From assembly GCA_943361925.1 (NCBI GenBank), contig CALRIT020000004.1, forward strand, positions 215,483-279,482: 64,000 nucleotides of DNA. The letters are read 5' to 3'. Position numbers and translations under genes: made by a program. The stretch comes from CAISCU01 sp943361925. GTDB taxonomy: Bacteria; Bacteroidota; Bacteroidia; UKL13-3. The notes beneath the pieces are model-generated. The model saw only the letters and a program-made list of their open reading frames with translations. It did not search any database and was not told the DNA's origin. Shown here piece by piece: positions 25,172 to 32,692 of the stretch (its first letter is position 1; each line of letters opens with the position of its first letter).

Positions 25172-25450
25172 TTATAATACATCTCTAAATTCAGGTGTTT
25201 TATCAAATACACTTTTTGCAAAAGGACATAAAGGAATAATACTGATTCCTTTTTCTCTTGCAAAATCAACAGCCTTACTTACCATTTGTTTACCTGCACC
25301 TTTACCTTTTAACAAAACATCTACTTCAGTATGGTCAATAATTATTCTATCTGTTCCTGCCCATACATAAGTCATTTCTGCTAACCAAGCTCCATCTTGT
25401 TCAATAAAGAATACTCCTGATTCTCCATTGTCTTTTTGTTGTACTTCCAT
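25172..25450 (-). CDS. Small GNAT-family N-acetyltransferase (YidJ/Gcn5-like short type)
   Basis: A 92-residue minimal GNAT domain. The acetyl-CoA-binding loop is visible as LLKGKGAGKQMVSKAVDFAR, preceded by the strand IIIDHTEVDVL, and the C-terminal IIPLCPFAKSVFDKTPEF closes the fold; this is the short GNAT type found beside stress genes in many bacteria. It is the last gene in the run of minus-strand genes beginning with the pirin gene at 28980, 68 bases behind its neighbour, so membership of that operon is plausible but not certain. Confidence 0.82.
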   Translation of the reverse strand: MEVQQKDNGESGVFFIEQDGAWLAEMTYVWAGTDRIIIDHTEVDVLLKGKGAGKQMVSKAVDFAREKGISIIPLCPFAKSVFDKTPEFRDVL

Positions 25451-25518
25451 TTTCTTTTACTATCCGATTAACTTTATTTATAAATCTTCTTAGCTTTAAT
25501 TAATTGAAATCATTATTA

Positions 25519-25866
25519 TTAAAACAAATTTAATTTTAAGCGAATATCATTGTTTATGGCAATTGTGTCATAAGGATAATCAACACCTGGCTCACTTATT
25601 TTTGTTTGAGGTAAATGCTCAGAGACAAACTTTCTAATTCTGATTCTTCGTTCAGTAGAATACCTGCCACCAATGAGAACTAAATCTACCTTAGTTAGAT
25701 TTGAGATTTTCTCAATCCCTTCCTCTTCACTCAAAGTGCTGTAAATACTTATATCCCCGAGTTGTTTTAAATGATTGATTACTTCATCGCGCCTTAAAGG
25801 ATTACCTCCAAAAAGAACGATTATAGGTGCTGCACTTTTTCTTGATATATATTCTGATGTTAGCAT
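25519..25866 (-). CDS. Unknown protein in the pirin/OYE operon
   Basis: A 115-residue protein with no family I recognise. An alternating strand/helix pattern is visible: APIIVLFGGN, a helix with RRDEVINHLKQLG, ISIYSTL, a helix, VDLVLIGGRY, and a basic helix RRIRIRKFVSEHLPQ, resembling a small flavodoxin- or receiver-like fold without an obvious phosphoacceptor motif. It starts 5 bases behind the broken pirin gene, so it is tightly coupled to this operon and may act with it. Confidence 0.6.
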   Translation of the reverse strand: MLTSEYISRKSAAPIIVLFGGNPLRRDEVINHLKQLGDISIYSTLSEEEGIEKISNLTKVDLVLIGGRYSTERRIRIRKFVSEHLPQTKISEPGVDYPYDTIAINNDIRLKLNLF

Positions 25867-25871
25867 AACTA

Positions 25872-26584
25872 TTAAATTTTGATTCCCCTATGCATTGGAA
25901 CTTCTAATAAAATAAGTTCTGAATTCTCTAGTGCTTTTAAATTAAATAAATCTGTTTCATATACTCCCAAAGCATCACCCGCTTGAAGGCTATGATTATC
26001 AATAACAATACTTCCATTTACGCAATGAACATAAACACCGTTTCTGCTTAAATTCATTTTATACTGTAACACTATATCTTTTTCAATATAACTTACACTA
26101 AAAAATGCAACCTGATTTATTAAAGCAGAATTGTTACGTCTATCTGGCGACAATGCCAATAAAATAAAATAGAATTGAATTTATCTTCAGGCTCATAAGT
26201 AAAGGCTTCATGTCGAGGTTTTACATTTAATTCTTTGGGATACACCCATATTTGATAACTATGAAATGGTTCTTTATCGGAAGCATTGTATTCACTGTGT
26301 TTGATACCTGTGCCTGCACTCATCGTTTGTACACTATTCTGATGTATAATGCCTTCAGCTCCGGTATTATCTTTATGAGCTTGTGAACCTGGTACCACAA
26401 TGGTACTAATTTCCATATTTTGATGCGGGTGCATTCCAAAGCCTTCTCCGGCATTTACAATATCATCGGCAAAACCACATAGCTCTCCAAAATGAGTTTG
26501 ATTAGGGGCAAAAGCATAGGCACTTGTTTTCCAAGTGTCTTGCTTGTGCCACCTCGACTCGCTGGGTCTGTATAAGAATTTCAA
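25872..26584 (-). pseudogene. Pirin-family protein, frameshifted by a 5-bp duplication
   Basis: Two reading frames together make one pirin of the YhhW type. The N-terminal half (from ATG 26584) has GMHPHQNMEIST with the metal-binding histidines and AGTGIKHSEYN; the C-terminal half continues as LALSPDRRNNSALIN in another frame. The junction contains AAAATAAAAT (26161-26170); removing one AAAAT restores one frame of 708 bases and 235 residues, the normal length. Pirins of this type bind iron and some oxidise quercetin. As it stands the product would stop shortly after residue 140. A sequencing error or a slippage-switchable gene are alternatives to true decay. An intact pirin paralogue lies at the head of the same operon. 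Confidence 0.85.
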
Positions 26585-26611
26585 AGCAAGTTATTTTTAG
26601 GATTGAGAGAT

Positions 26612-27021
26612 TTAGTTTTTTGCTTTTTTAATAAAGTATAATAATGATAATGCTACAACAACATGCATTAGGTCAAGGGCAACACCATATGCAATTGTCA
26701 CACCGGGAATCCCCATAAAAGGATTTACAAATGATAAAACCATTAGTAAAATAGATACAATGCTAAAAATTTTAAATCCGTTATTTGAATACTTTTCAAA
26801 CAGGAAAAAGATACTTGCACCAATAAGTGATGGCATTACACTAGATAGAATAATTGGCAGGATAGATAGTGGTTGGTTTGGTTGAATAAAAATATCATCT
26901 GTAAATATTCCTGCTGCTTTTAAAACAAAGAATAGAATAGAATTGAATTGATAATTACTGATACTCCTGCGGCCATTGCGCCTGCAGTAATGATTTGTTT
27001 GAAGTTTAATTTTGTGTTCAT
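26612..27021 (-). pseudogene. DUF6069-like membrane protein, frameshifted by a 5-bp duplication
   Basis: A small integral membrane protein with four hydrophobic segments. From the ATG at 27021 the frame reads MNTKLNFKQIITAGAMAAG and is lost after about 33 codons; the remainder continues in a second frame (ending in VVVALSLLYFIKKAKN). The break is at AATAGAATAG (26931-26940). Taking out one AATAG gives 405 bases, 134 residues, uninterrupted. The overall look matches the DUF6069 family of unknown function. It is the third gene of the MarR-controlled run, 31 bases behind the Old Yellow Enzyme gene. Confidence 0.8.
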
Positions 27022-27052
27022 TTTTTTGTTGTTTTTGGGGTTTGTAAATTAT

Positions 27053-28129
27053 TTAGTTTAAAGTTGGGTAATCGGTATATCCTTTTTCTCCTCCAACATA
27101 CATAGTTGCCCGATCTGGAAGATTAAGGTCTGCATTTAATTCAAAACGTTTTGGTAAATCAGGATTAGATAAAAACAAAGCACCATAAGAAATCATTTTT
27201 GCAATACCTTTTTCTAACTCTTGTTCTCCTGTTTCTCTGGTATATCCTCCGTTTGCTATCAGCAAATGTTTTGTTTGTTTCCCAAATACACCAATCACAT
27301 CTCTTGGATATTGTGGTAAATTATCTGTTGGAAACATTGCATTCATTAGCTGTACATAAAGCAATGGCATTTTATTGAGTTCATCTAACAAGTATGAATA
27401 TAATGCTGTTGGGTTGCTATCTATAATGGTATTATAAGGTATACTTGGAGAAAGCTTTATAGCTACTTTATTCTCACCAATAGCATCAACCATAGCTTGC
27501 ATCGCTTCTAAAACAAAACGACATCTGTTTTCAATACTTCCGCCATATTCATCGGTTCGTTGGTTGGCACTTTCTACCAAAAACTGGTTGGGCAAATAGC
27601 CAAAAGCTGCATGTAATTCTACACCATCAAAACCTGCTTCTATAGCATTTATTGCAGCTTGTTTATAGTCTTGAACTATTTGTTTGACTTCAATTATTTC
27701 TAATGCCCTTGGTGTTTCATATTCTTTCGGACCTTTTGAAGTAAAATGTTGTTGTCCTTGAATAGAAATAGCAGATGGAGCAACTGGCAAAATTCCACCT
27801 TTGTCGATGGAATGTCCAACACGACCTGTATGCCACAATTGTGCAATTATTTTACCTCCATTATCATGAACAGCTTGGGTTACTTTTTCCCAGGCTACTA
27901 TTTGTTCATTAGTAAAAATACCTGGAGTAAATGGGCTGCCTAATGCTTCAACAGAAATATTGATAGCTTCTGTAATCAATAAACCTGCACTTGCTCTTTG
28001 AGTATAATATAGAACTGTTAAATCATTAACTATTCCATTTGCATCTGCGCGACTCCTTGTCATTGGTGCCATTGCCATTTTATTTTGTAATTCTAAATTA
28101 CCAATTGTTGTTTTTTGTAAAAGCTTCAT
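27053..28129 (-). CDS. Old Yellow Enzyme family ene-reductase (alkene reductase)
   Basis: A 358-residue FMN-dependent TIM barrel of the NemA/OYE type, which reduces activated C=C bonds or nitro groups using NAD(P)H. Seen are APMTRSRA (21-28, FMN site), AQLWHTGRVGH (96-106), QFLVESANQRTDEYGGSIEN (182-201) and the substrate-binding segment ELHAAFGYLP. In that segment His173 and the proton donor Tyr178 are present, but the usual second hydrogen-bond donor (Asn or His) is Phe176. It lies 11 bases behind the pirin gene and is probably induced with it when the MarR protein is released by an electrophile. Confidence 0.93.
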   Translation of the reverse strand: MKLLQKTTIGNLELQNKMAMAPMTRSRADANGIVNDLTVLYYTQRASAGLLITEAINISVEALGSPFTPGIFTNEQIVAWEKVTQAVHDNGGKIIAQLWHTGRVGHSIDKGGILPVAPSAISIQGQQHFTSKGPKEYETPRALEIIEVKQIVQDYKQAAINAIEAGFDGVELHAAFGYLPNQFLVESANQRTDEYGGSIENRCRFVLEAMQAMVDAIGENKVAIKLSPSIPYNTIIDSNPTALYSYLLDELNKMPLLYVQLMNAMFPTDNLPQYPRDVIGVFGKQTKHLLIANGGYTRETGEQELEKGIAKMISYGALFLSNPDLPKRFELNADLNLPDRATMYVGGEKGYTDYPTLN

Positions 28130-28140
28130 TTTTATATTTA

Positions 28141-28980
28141 TTAAATTTCCAAAGTTCCCATTTTACCCATTTGGTAATCTTGCATTACCTGGCGAATTTG
28201 CTCTTCAGTATTCATTACATAAGAAGCATATCCAACTATTGGTTCATTTAAGGGTGTGCCTCCAAAAAGCATAAAATGTGACTCTTCCAATGCTTGTATT
28301 TTTATTGAATTACCATCTACAGTAAATGAAGTCATTGTGGTAGGTAAAAGATTTTCTGTTTCAATATTTAAGTGACCATTTACTACATATAAACCAGCAG
28401 TATTGCCTTCTTTTACCGGGATTTCGATTGAATGATTTTTAGGTATTTTAACTTCAAAAATATATGCAGGCGACAAACTTTTAACCGGAGATAAATGCCC
28501 TAATAATTCTCCACTAAGTACTTTTATCGTTGCTTCGCCTAATTTAATTTCGGGTAGTTCTGCTGATGCATGATGATAGAAAGCAGGCTCAATAAATTTA
28601 TCCTTAGCTGGTAATGAAATCCAAAACTGCAATCCAAGAACCATTTCTGATTCGCTTCTATTTTCATTCATACCTTCTGCATGCACTATACCTTTACCAG
28701 CTTGCATCCAGGCAATATCTCCAGCATTAACTACAGCGTCATTTCCAAGACTATCCTGGTGACGATTGCTACCTTCAAAAAGATAGGTTATAGTGGCTAT
28801 ACCAGCATGCGGATGCGGCGGTACACCTTGACCTCCAGGCCTCTTTTCTATTGGACCAAAATGATCTAAAAATACAAATGGGTCTATATGTTCAATTGCG
28901 CTTGGAATGACCTGCCTTACACTTGGCCCCATGCTTCTGCTGGAGTGGGCTTTATTCGATTTTAAAATTTTCTTATTCAT
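28141..28980 (-). CDS. Pirin-family protein, intact
   Basis: A 279-residue bicupin. The N-terminal cupin has FVFLDHFGP and the metal-binding PPHPHAGIATITYLFEG with further ligands in the segment AGDIAWMQAGKGIVHAEG; the C-terminal cupin is degenerate, ending with FMLFGGTPLNEPIVGYASYV, typical of the family. Bacterial pirins bind iron and are linked to redox sensing or quinone/flavonoid oxidation. First gene of the run 28980 to 25172, preceded by the 21-bp dyad at 28993-29013. The MarR gene follows upstream in the same direction behind a second copy of that dyad. Confidence 0.93.
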   Translation of the reverse strand: MNKKILKSNKAHSSRSMGPSVRQVIPSAIEHIDPFVFLDHFGPIEKRPGGQGVPPHPHAGIATITYLFEGSNRHQDSLGNDAVVNAGDIAWMQAGKGIVHAEGMNENRSESEMVLGLQFWISLPAKDKFIEPAFYHHASAELPEIKLGEATIKVLSGELLGHLSPVKSLSPAYIFEVKIPKNHSIEIPVKEGNTAGLYVVNGHLNIETENLLPTTMTSFTVDGNSIKIQALEESHFMLFGGTPLNEPIVGYASYVMNTEEQIRQVMQDYQMGKMGTLEI

Positions 28981-28992
28981 AATTTCTTAAAT

Positions 28993-29013
28993 TTAGTTAT
29001 ATATACAACTATT
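28993..29013 (-). promoter_or_regulatory. Probable MarR operator in front of the pirin-OYE operon
   Basis: Contains TAGTTATATATACAACTA, an imperfect dyad with half-sites TAGTT/AACTA, identical over 21 bases with 29517-29537. On the minus strand it lies between a TTG and a weak -7 candidate TAAATTTA (28988-28995) 22 bases apart, so a bound repressor would block the promoter. Confidence 0.8.
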
Positions 29014-29026
29014 AAAACAAAATTTT

Positions 29027-29482
29027 TTATTCGTCTCTAAGTTTGTCCAATAAAGCATTTAAATGAAAAGCTTCGGAAATACTAAGCTTACTTATATTAT
29101 TTGAATTACTTTTTAAAGCTTTATCAACTTCTTCTAATAAACTTAAACCTGATTTGGTTATGTTTATTTCATATTCTCTTTTGTCTAAAGTAGATTGCTG
29201 AACAACAATTAGTTTCTTCTCCACTAATTTCTTAACTATAAGGGTAACATTCGAATTAGGGGCTATCATTCTTGACAAAACATCCTTCTGGCACATTGTT
29301 CTGGGATGACTACCTTTTAAAATCCTTAATACATTAAATTGTTCATGAGTAAGATTAAATGGCTTTAATCCGGCTGATATCTTATTATACAACCAATTAG
29401 CCGTAAAAAGCACATTCAGATTAGCCTTGATATGCTCATTTGGAAATTTTGATTGTTTTATTTCTTGTTCTAAAGATGCCAT
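29027..29482 (-). CDS. MarR-family transcriptional regulator
   Basis: A 151-residue winged-helix repressor of the MarR/SlyA type. The DNA-binding part lies at about 45-110: FNVLRILKGSHPRTMCQKDVL as helices, NVTLIVKKLVEKKLI as recognition region and STLDKREYEINITKSG as wing. Cys in RTMCQKD is a candidate redox or electrophile sensor (inference). The frame is open up to a TTG at 29503, but that TTG lies inside the gene's own -7 box, so the ATG at 29482 is the start. Identical operators before this gene and before the pirin operon argue for autoregulation and control of the neighbouring genes. Confidence 0.9.
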   Translation of the reverse strand: MASLEQEIKQSKFPNEHIKANLNVLFTANWLYNKISAGLKPFNLTHEQFNVLRILKGSHPRTMCQKDVLSRMIAPNSNVTLIVKKLVEKKLIVVQQSTLDKREYEINITKSGLSLLEEVDKALKSNSNNISKLSISEAFHLNALLDKLRDE

Positions 29483-29500
29483 AATCTTACAATGTTGAAG

Positions 29501-29537
29501 CAAAGGTAAAACAAAATTAGTTATATATACAACTATT
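29501..29537 (-). promoter_or_regulatory. marR promoter with overlapping operator
   Basis: On the minus strand a TTG (29530-29532) stands 21 bases before TACCTTTG (29501-29508), an excellent Bacteroidota promoter. The 21-bp operator copy (29517-29537) covers the -33 element and part of the spacer, as expected for autorepression. Confidence 0.82.
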
Positions 29538-29540
29538 TTA

Positions 29541-29973
29541 AAATTAAAATCGAGAAATTGTTGTTAACTAGTTCTCTTACCATGATTTATCCAAACTTGT
29601 TACTGAATTAAAGAATGATATGAATTTAACTAAATAAGCTGATAAAATTCGCTATACCAAACGATCAAATTCTATATAAAAAAACACAAAACATTCTAAC
29701 ACTTTACAAATAACAGGGAAGTTCAATCACCAATAAGCAATAAATAGGTTTACAAAAAAGTTCATAATCCTAAATGTTTAAATAAAATGGTATCCCAAAT
29801 TTGAGTAATTGCCTCCTATCAATAATAAATTTGACTTAAATAAGGTAATTCTAGCAAAAACACTCCCGATTTTATAAGATTCTTCCAATAGTTTATAAGA
29901 TTCCCTATATGTAACATTTGTACCGAAATTGAGGTGTAATCGGTTTAAACTTTGTTTCATAATTATAACGAAT
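29541..29973. other. Gene-free stretch
   Basis: About 430 AT-rich bases between the marR promoter and the DUF2202 gene. A 60-codon minus-strand frame (ending 29778) starts antisense to the DUF2202 start and resembles nothing; I see no repeat or RNA structure here. Confidence 0.5.
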
Positions 29974-30588
29974 ATGAAAAACTTAATTTGGTTAATCGGC
30001 TTGATGCTTCTTGGATGGAGTTCATGCACTAAAAAAGATGATGCAGTTATTGTACCTGTAAACGACCAGGAAAAAAGTGATTTGATTTTCTTAAGAGAAG
30101 AAGAAAAACTAGCTCATGATGTATATATTTATGCATTTAGAAAATATAACAACAATTCTTTCTCAAATATTGCCAATAGTGAATTGAGTCATACAAATAG
30201 TGTTTTAAATTTACTTATTCTTAGAAATATCAGTGATCCTGCTGCCAATTTAAAAGAAGGTGAATTTTTAAACCAGGATTTACAAGGCATATATAATTCT
30301 CTAATTGCAACTGTTGATTCATCTGAAAACCATGCGCTCATTGTTGGAGCAACAATTGAAGATTTAGATCTAAATGATATTCACCACTTTTATGCCAATA
30401 CTACAAATTCAGAAATATTATTGGTATATGATAGACTTACTTGTGGCTCTAGAAATCATATGAGAAGTTTCAACAAACAATTAACCAATTTAGGCATCAA
30501 TTACCAACCACAATTTATCTCTGTAAGCGAATTCAATGGTATTATAAATAGTGAGAATGAACAATGTGGATTGATGGTTGGAAAATAG
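29974..30588 (+). CDS. DUF2202 ferritin-like lipoprotein
   Basis: A lipoprotein of about 204 residues. From the ATG at 29974 there is a signal sequence ending in a lipobox (LLGWSSC); an in-frame ATG at 29929 would add 15 residues ahead of it and is unlikely. The mature part shows the DUF2202 start FLREEEKLAHDVYIYAF with an E-E-x-x-L-A-x-D arrangement and a second E-x-x-H (NSELSHTNSVL), consistent with a four-helix, possibly metal-binding ferritin-like fold. Function unknown. It has its own terminator. Confidence 0.85.
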   Translation: MKNLIWLIGLMLLGWSSCTKKDDAVIVPVNDQEKSDLIFLREEEKLAHDVYIYAFRKYNNNSFSNIANSELSHTNSVLNLLILRNISDPAANLKEGEFLNQDLQGIYNSLIATVDSSENHALIVGATIEDLDLNDIHHFYANTTNSEILLVYDRLTCGSRNHMRSFNKQLTNLGINYQPQFISVSEFNGIINSENEQCGLMVGK

Positions 30589-30613
30589 ATTTCAACAGCA
30601 ATTAAAAATTAGT

Positions 30614-30648
30614 AAAAACGCCGTATACCATTGGTTTACGGCGTTTTT
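30614..30648 (+). terminator. Terminator after the DUF2202 gene
   Basis: AAAAACGCCGTA pairs with TACGGCGTTTTT around an 11-base loop; T-run at the end. Confidence 0.9.
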
Positions 30649-30921
30649 TAATTAAATAAATTTAATGAGTTTTTTACTGTGAATTGTGTAAAAAAAATAG
30701 CAAAACAGACATTATAATCGGAATTTTTCAAAACAAAACTCATTAAAATAAATGCGAACAATAAATAGATTAATTTTTTTATTTAAAACGAAATTGAAGA
30801 ACCAATAGAAAATATTTTAGTTGATTCTTAAAGTTTATCAAATTTTAAATTAGCTAGTTTCTTTTCAAAAATAAATTTCTGAATTGTAATACTTGTTACA
30901 TATAGTTTATAATATTGGTTT
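30649..30921. other. Gene-free spacer
   Basis: AT-rich spacer between the DUF2202 terminator and the CoA-disulfide-reductase promoter; nothing else recognised. Confidence 0.5.
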
Positions 30922-30929
30922 TACTTTTG
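30922..30929 (+). promoter_or_regulatory. -7 box of the CoA-disulfide-reductase-like gene
   Basis: TACTTTTG fits TAnnTTTG exactly and ends 17 bases before the ATG at 30947. No TTG is found at the ideal distance. Confidence 0.5.
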
Positions 30930-30946
30930 TGCCATCAATTAGAAAT

Positions 30947-32632
30947 ATGAAATACGTAATTATAGGAGCTGTTGCAGGTGGAGCCAGTGCTGCAGCTAGA
31001 TTGAGAAGATTAGATGAAAAAGCCGAAATCGTAATTTTTGAAAAAGGCGAATACATTTCTTATGCAAATTGTGGATTACCCTACTATATAGGAAATGTCA
31101 TCAAAGACCGAAATAAACTTTTTGTTCAAACAGCTGCTTCTTTCAATCAAAGATTTAATATAGATGTTCGTACTTTAACAGAAGTCATTTCTATGAACCC
31201 TGAAGAAAAAACTGTTACTGCAAAAAATCAGTTAACAGGTTTAGAATACAAAGAAACATATGACAAACTAGTACTTTCACCAGGCGCAGAACCTATTCGT
31301 CCGCCATTACCCGGTATACTAAACGAAGGAATTTTTACCTTAAGAAATGTTACTGATACCGATTATATTAAATCCTATGTTCAACAAAAAACAACAAAAA
31401 GAGCTGTTGTTATTGGTGCTGGTTTTATAGGATTGGAAATGGCAGAAAACCTACATGATTTAGGCATTGAAGTAAGTATTGTAGAAATGGGAAATCAAAT
31501 TCTAGCTCCAATTGATTTTTCAATGGCAGCAATTGTGCAACAGCATATAAGAAGTAAAGGAGTTCATCTTCATTTAAACTCAATGGTTACTGGATTCGAA
31601 AAAGATGAAAATGGATTGATGGTACTTTTAAAAAATCAGGAGCCAATTCCAGCTGATTTAGTCATTATGTCAATTGGAGTAAAACCAGATACACGTTTAG
31701 CACAAATGGCTGGATTAAAAATTGGTGATGCAAAAGGAATTTGGGTGAACGAATTTCTACAAACATCAAATCCTGATATTTACGCAGTTGGTGATGCCAT
31801 TGAGTTTGAAAATCCAATTTCTCATCAATCGATGAATACATATTTAGCAGGACCGGCTAATAAACAAGGTCGTATGGCTGCTAATAATATTGTTTTAAGT
31901 AACAAACAATCTTATAAAGGAGCTATAAATACTGCAATTGTAAAGGTGTTTGACTTAACCGTTGCAACAGCAGGAACAGCTTCAAAAAACCTTATTCGCT
32001 CAGGAATTAAACATATCATTTCTACAACTCATAGTGGCTCTCATGCCGGATATTATCCCGGTGCTAAACAAATGAGTATACAAATTGCATTTAGTGAAGA
32101 TGATGGTCGTTTATTCGGTGCTCAAATTGTTGGATATGATGGTGTAGACAAAAGAATCGATGTTATGTCATCAGTAATTCAAAGAGGTAGCACCATTTAT
32201 GAATTAGAGGAATTTGAACATGCTTACGCCCCACCCTATTCATCTGCAAAAGATCCGGTTAATATGGCAGGATTTGTAGCTGAAAATATCCTGAATAAAC
32301 AACATGAGATTTTTTATTGGAATGAAATTGAATCTTTTCTAGAAAATACGCTGATTATTGATGTTAGAACAAAGGATGAATTTGATAAAGGACATATTCC
32401 TTCAGCAATTAATATCCCAGTTGATGACTTAAGAAATCATCTAAGTGAGCTCCCTGTTTCTGAACCAATTTATCTTTATTGTCAAGGAGGATTAAGAGGT
32501 TATTTAGCTCAAAAAATTCTGAAACAAAATGGTTTCAATCAAACCCTAAATCTTTCGGGTGGATATCAGGTTTGGTCTACATGTGAATTAGAAAAAAAGG
32601 CTTCTGTGAAACATGAATTAGAATTGGCATAA
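30947..32632 (+). CDS. CoA-disulfide reductase / rhodanese fusion
   Basis: A 561-residue flavoprotein fused to a rhodanese domain (CoADR-RHD / Npsr type). The FAD-binding GAVAGGASAAARLRR follows the start; the redox-active Cys42 lies in SYANCGLPYYIGN; a second GxGxxG for NAD(P)H occurs at VVIGAGFIGLEMAENL; the dimerisation domain follows. Residues about 465-555 form a rhodanese domain with DVRTKDEFDKGHIPSAINIP and the active loop CQGGLRG (Cys512). Such enzymes reduce CoA disulfides, persulfides or polysulfides, and the rhodanese part presents the sulfur. The frame opens at 30893 but the start at 30947 gives the canonical N-terminus. Confidence 0.93.
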   Translation: MKYVIIGAVAGGASAAARLRRLDEKAEIVIFEKGEYISYANCGLPYYIGNVIKDRNKLFVQTAASFNQRFNIDVRTLTEVISMNPEEKTVTAKNQLTGLEYKETYDKLVLSPGAEPIRPPLPGILNEGIFTLRNVTDTDYIKSYVQQKTTKRAVVIGAGFIGLEMAENLHDLGIEVSIVEMGNQILAPIDFSMAAIVQQHIRSKGVHLHLNSMVTGFEKDENGLMVLLKNQEPIPADLVIMSIGVKPDTRLAQMAGLKIGDAKGIWVNEFLQTSNPDIYAVGDAIEFENPISHQSMNTYLAGPANKQGRMAANNIVLSNKQSYKGAINTAIVKVFDLTVATAGTASKNLIRSGIKHIISTTHSGSHAGYYPGAKQMSIQIAFSEDDGRLFGAQIVGYDGVDKRIDVMSSVIQRGSTIYELEEFEHAYAPPYSSAKDPVNMAGFVAENILNKQHEIFYWNEIESFLENTLIIDVRTKDEFDKGHIPSAINIPVDDLRNHLSELPVSEPIYLYCQGGLRGYLAQKILKQNGFNQTLNLSGGYQVWSTCELEKKASVKHELELA

Positions 32633-32635
32633 AAC

Positions 32636-32673
32636 AAAATCGGCTGTACCAAAAATTTGAAACAGCCGATTTT
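32636..32673. terminator. Bidirectional terminator
   Basis: AAAATCGGCTGT pairs with ACAGCCGATTTT around a 14-base loop, with A and T tails on both sides. It lies between two convergent genes, stops at 32632 (+) and 32693 (-), and can serve both. Confidence 0.88.
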
Positions 32674-32692
32674 ATTAAGTAGAATTTATCTT

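Noticed and set aside
29778..30029. 83-codon minus-strand frame overlapping the start of the DUF2202 gene
   Set aside because: It runs antisense to a well-supported lipoprotein start, and shows no recognisable domain or promoter. Kept only as a remark on the empty stretch.
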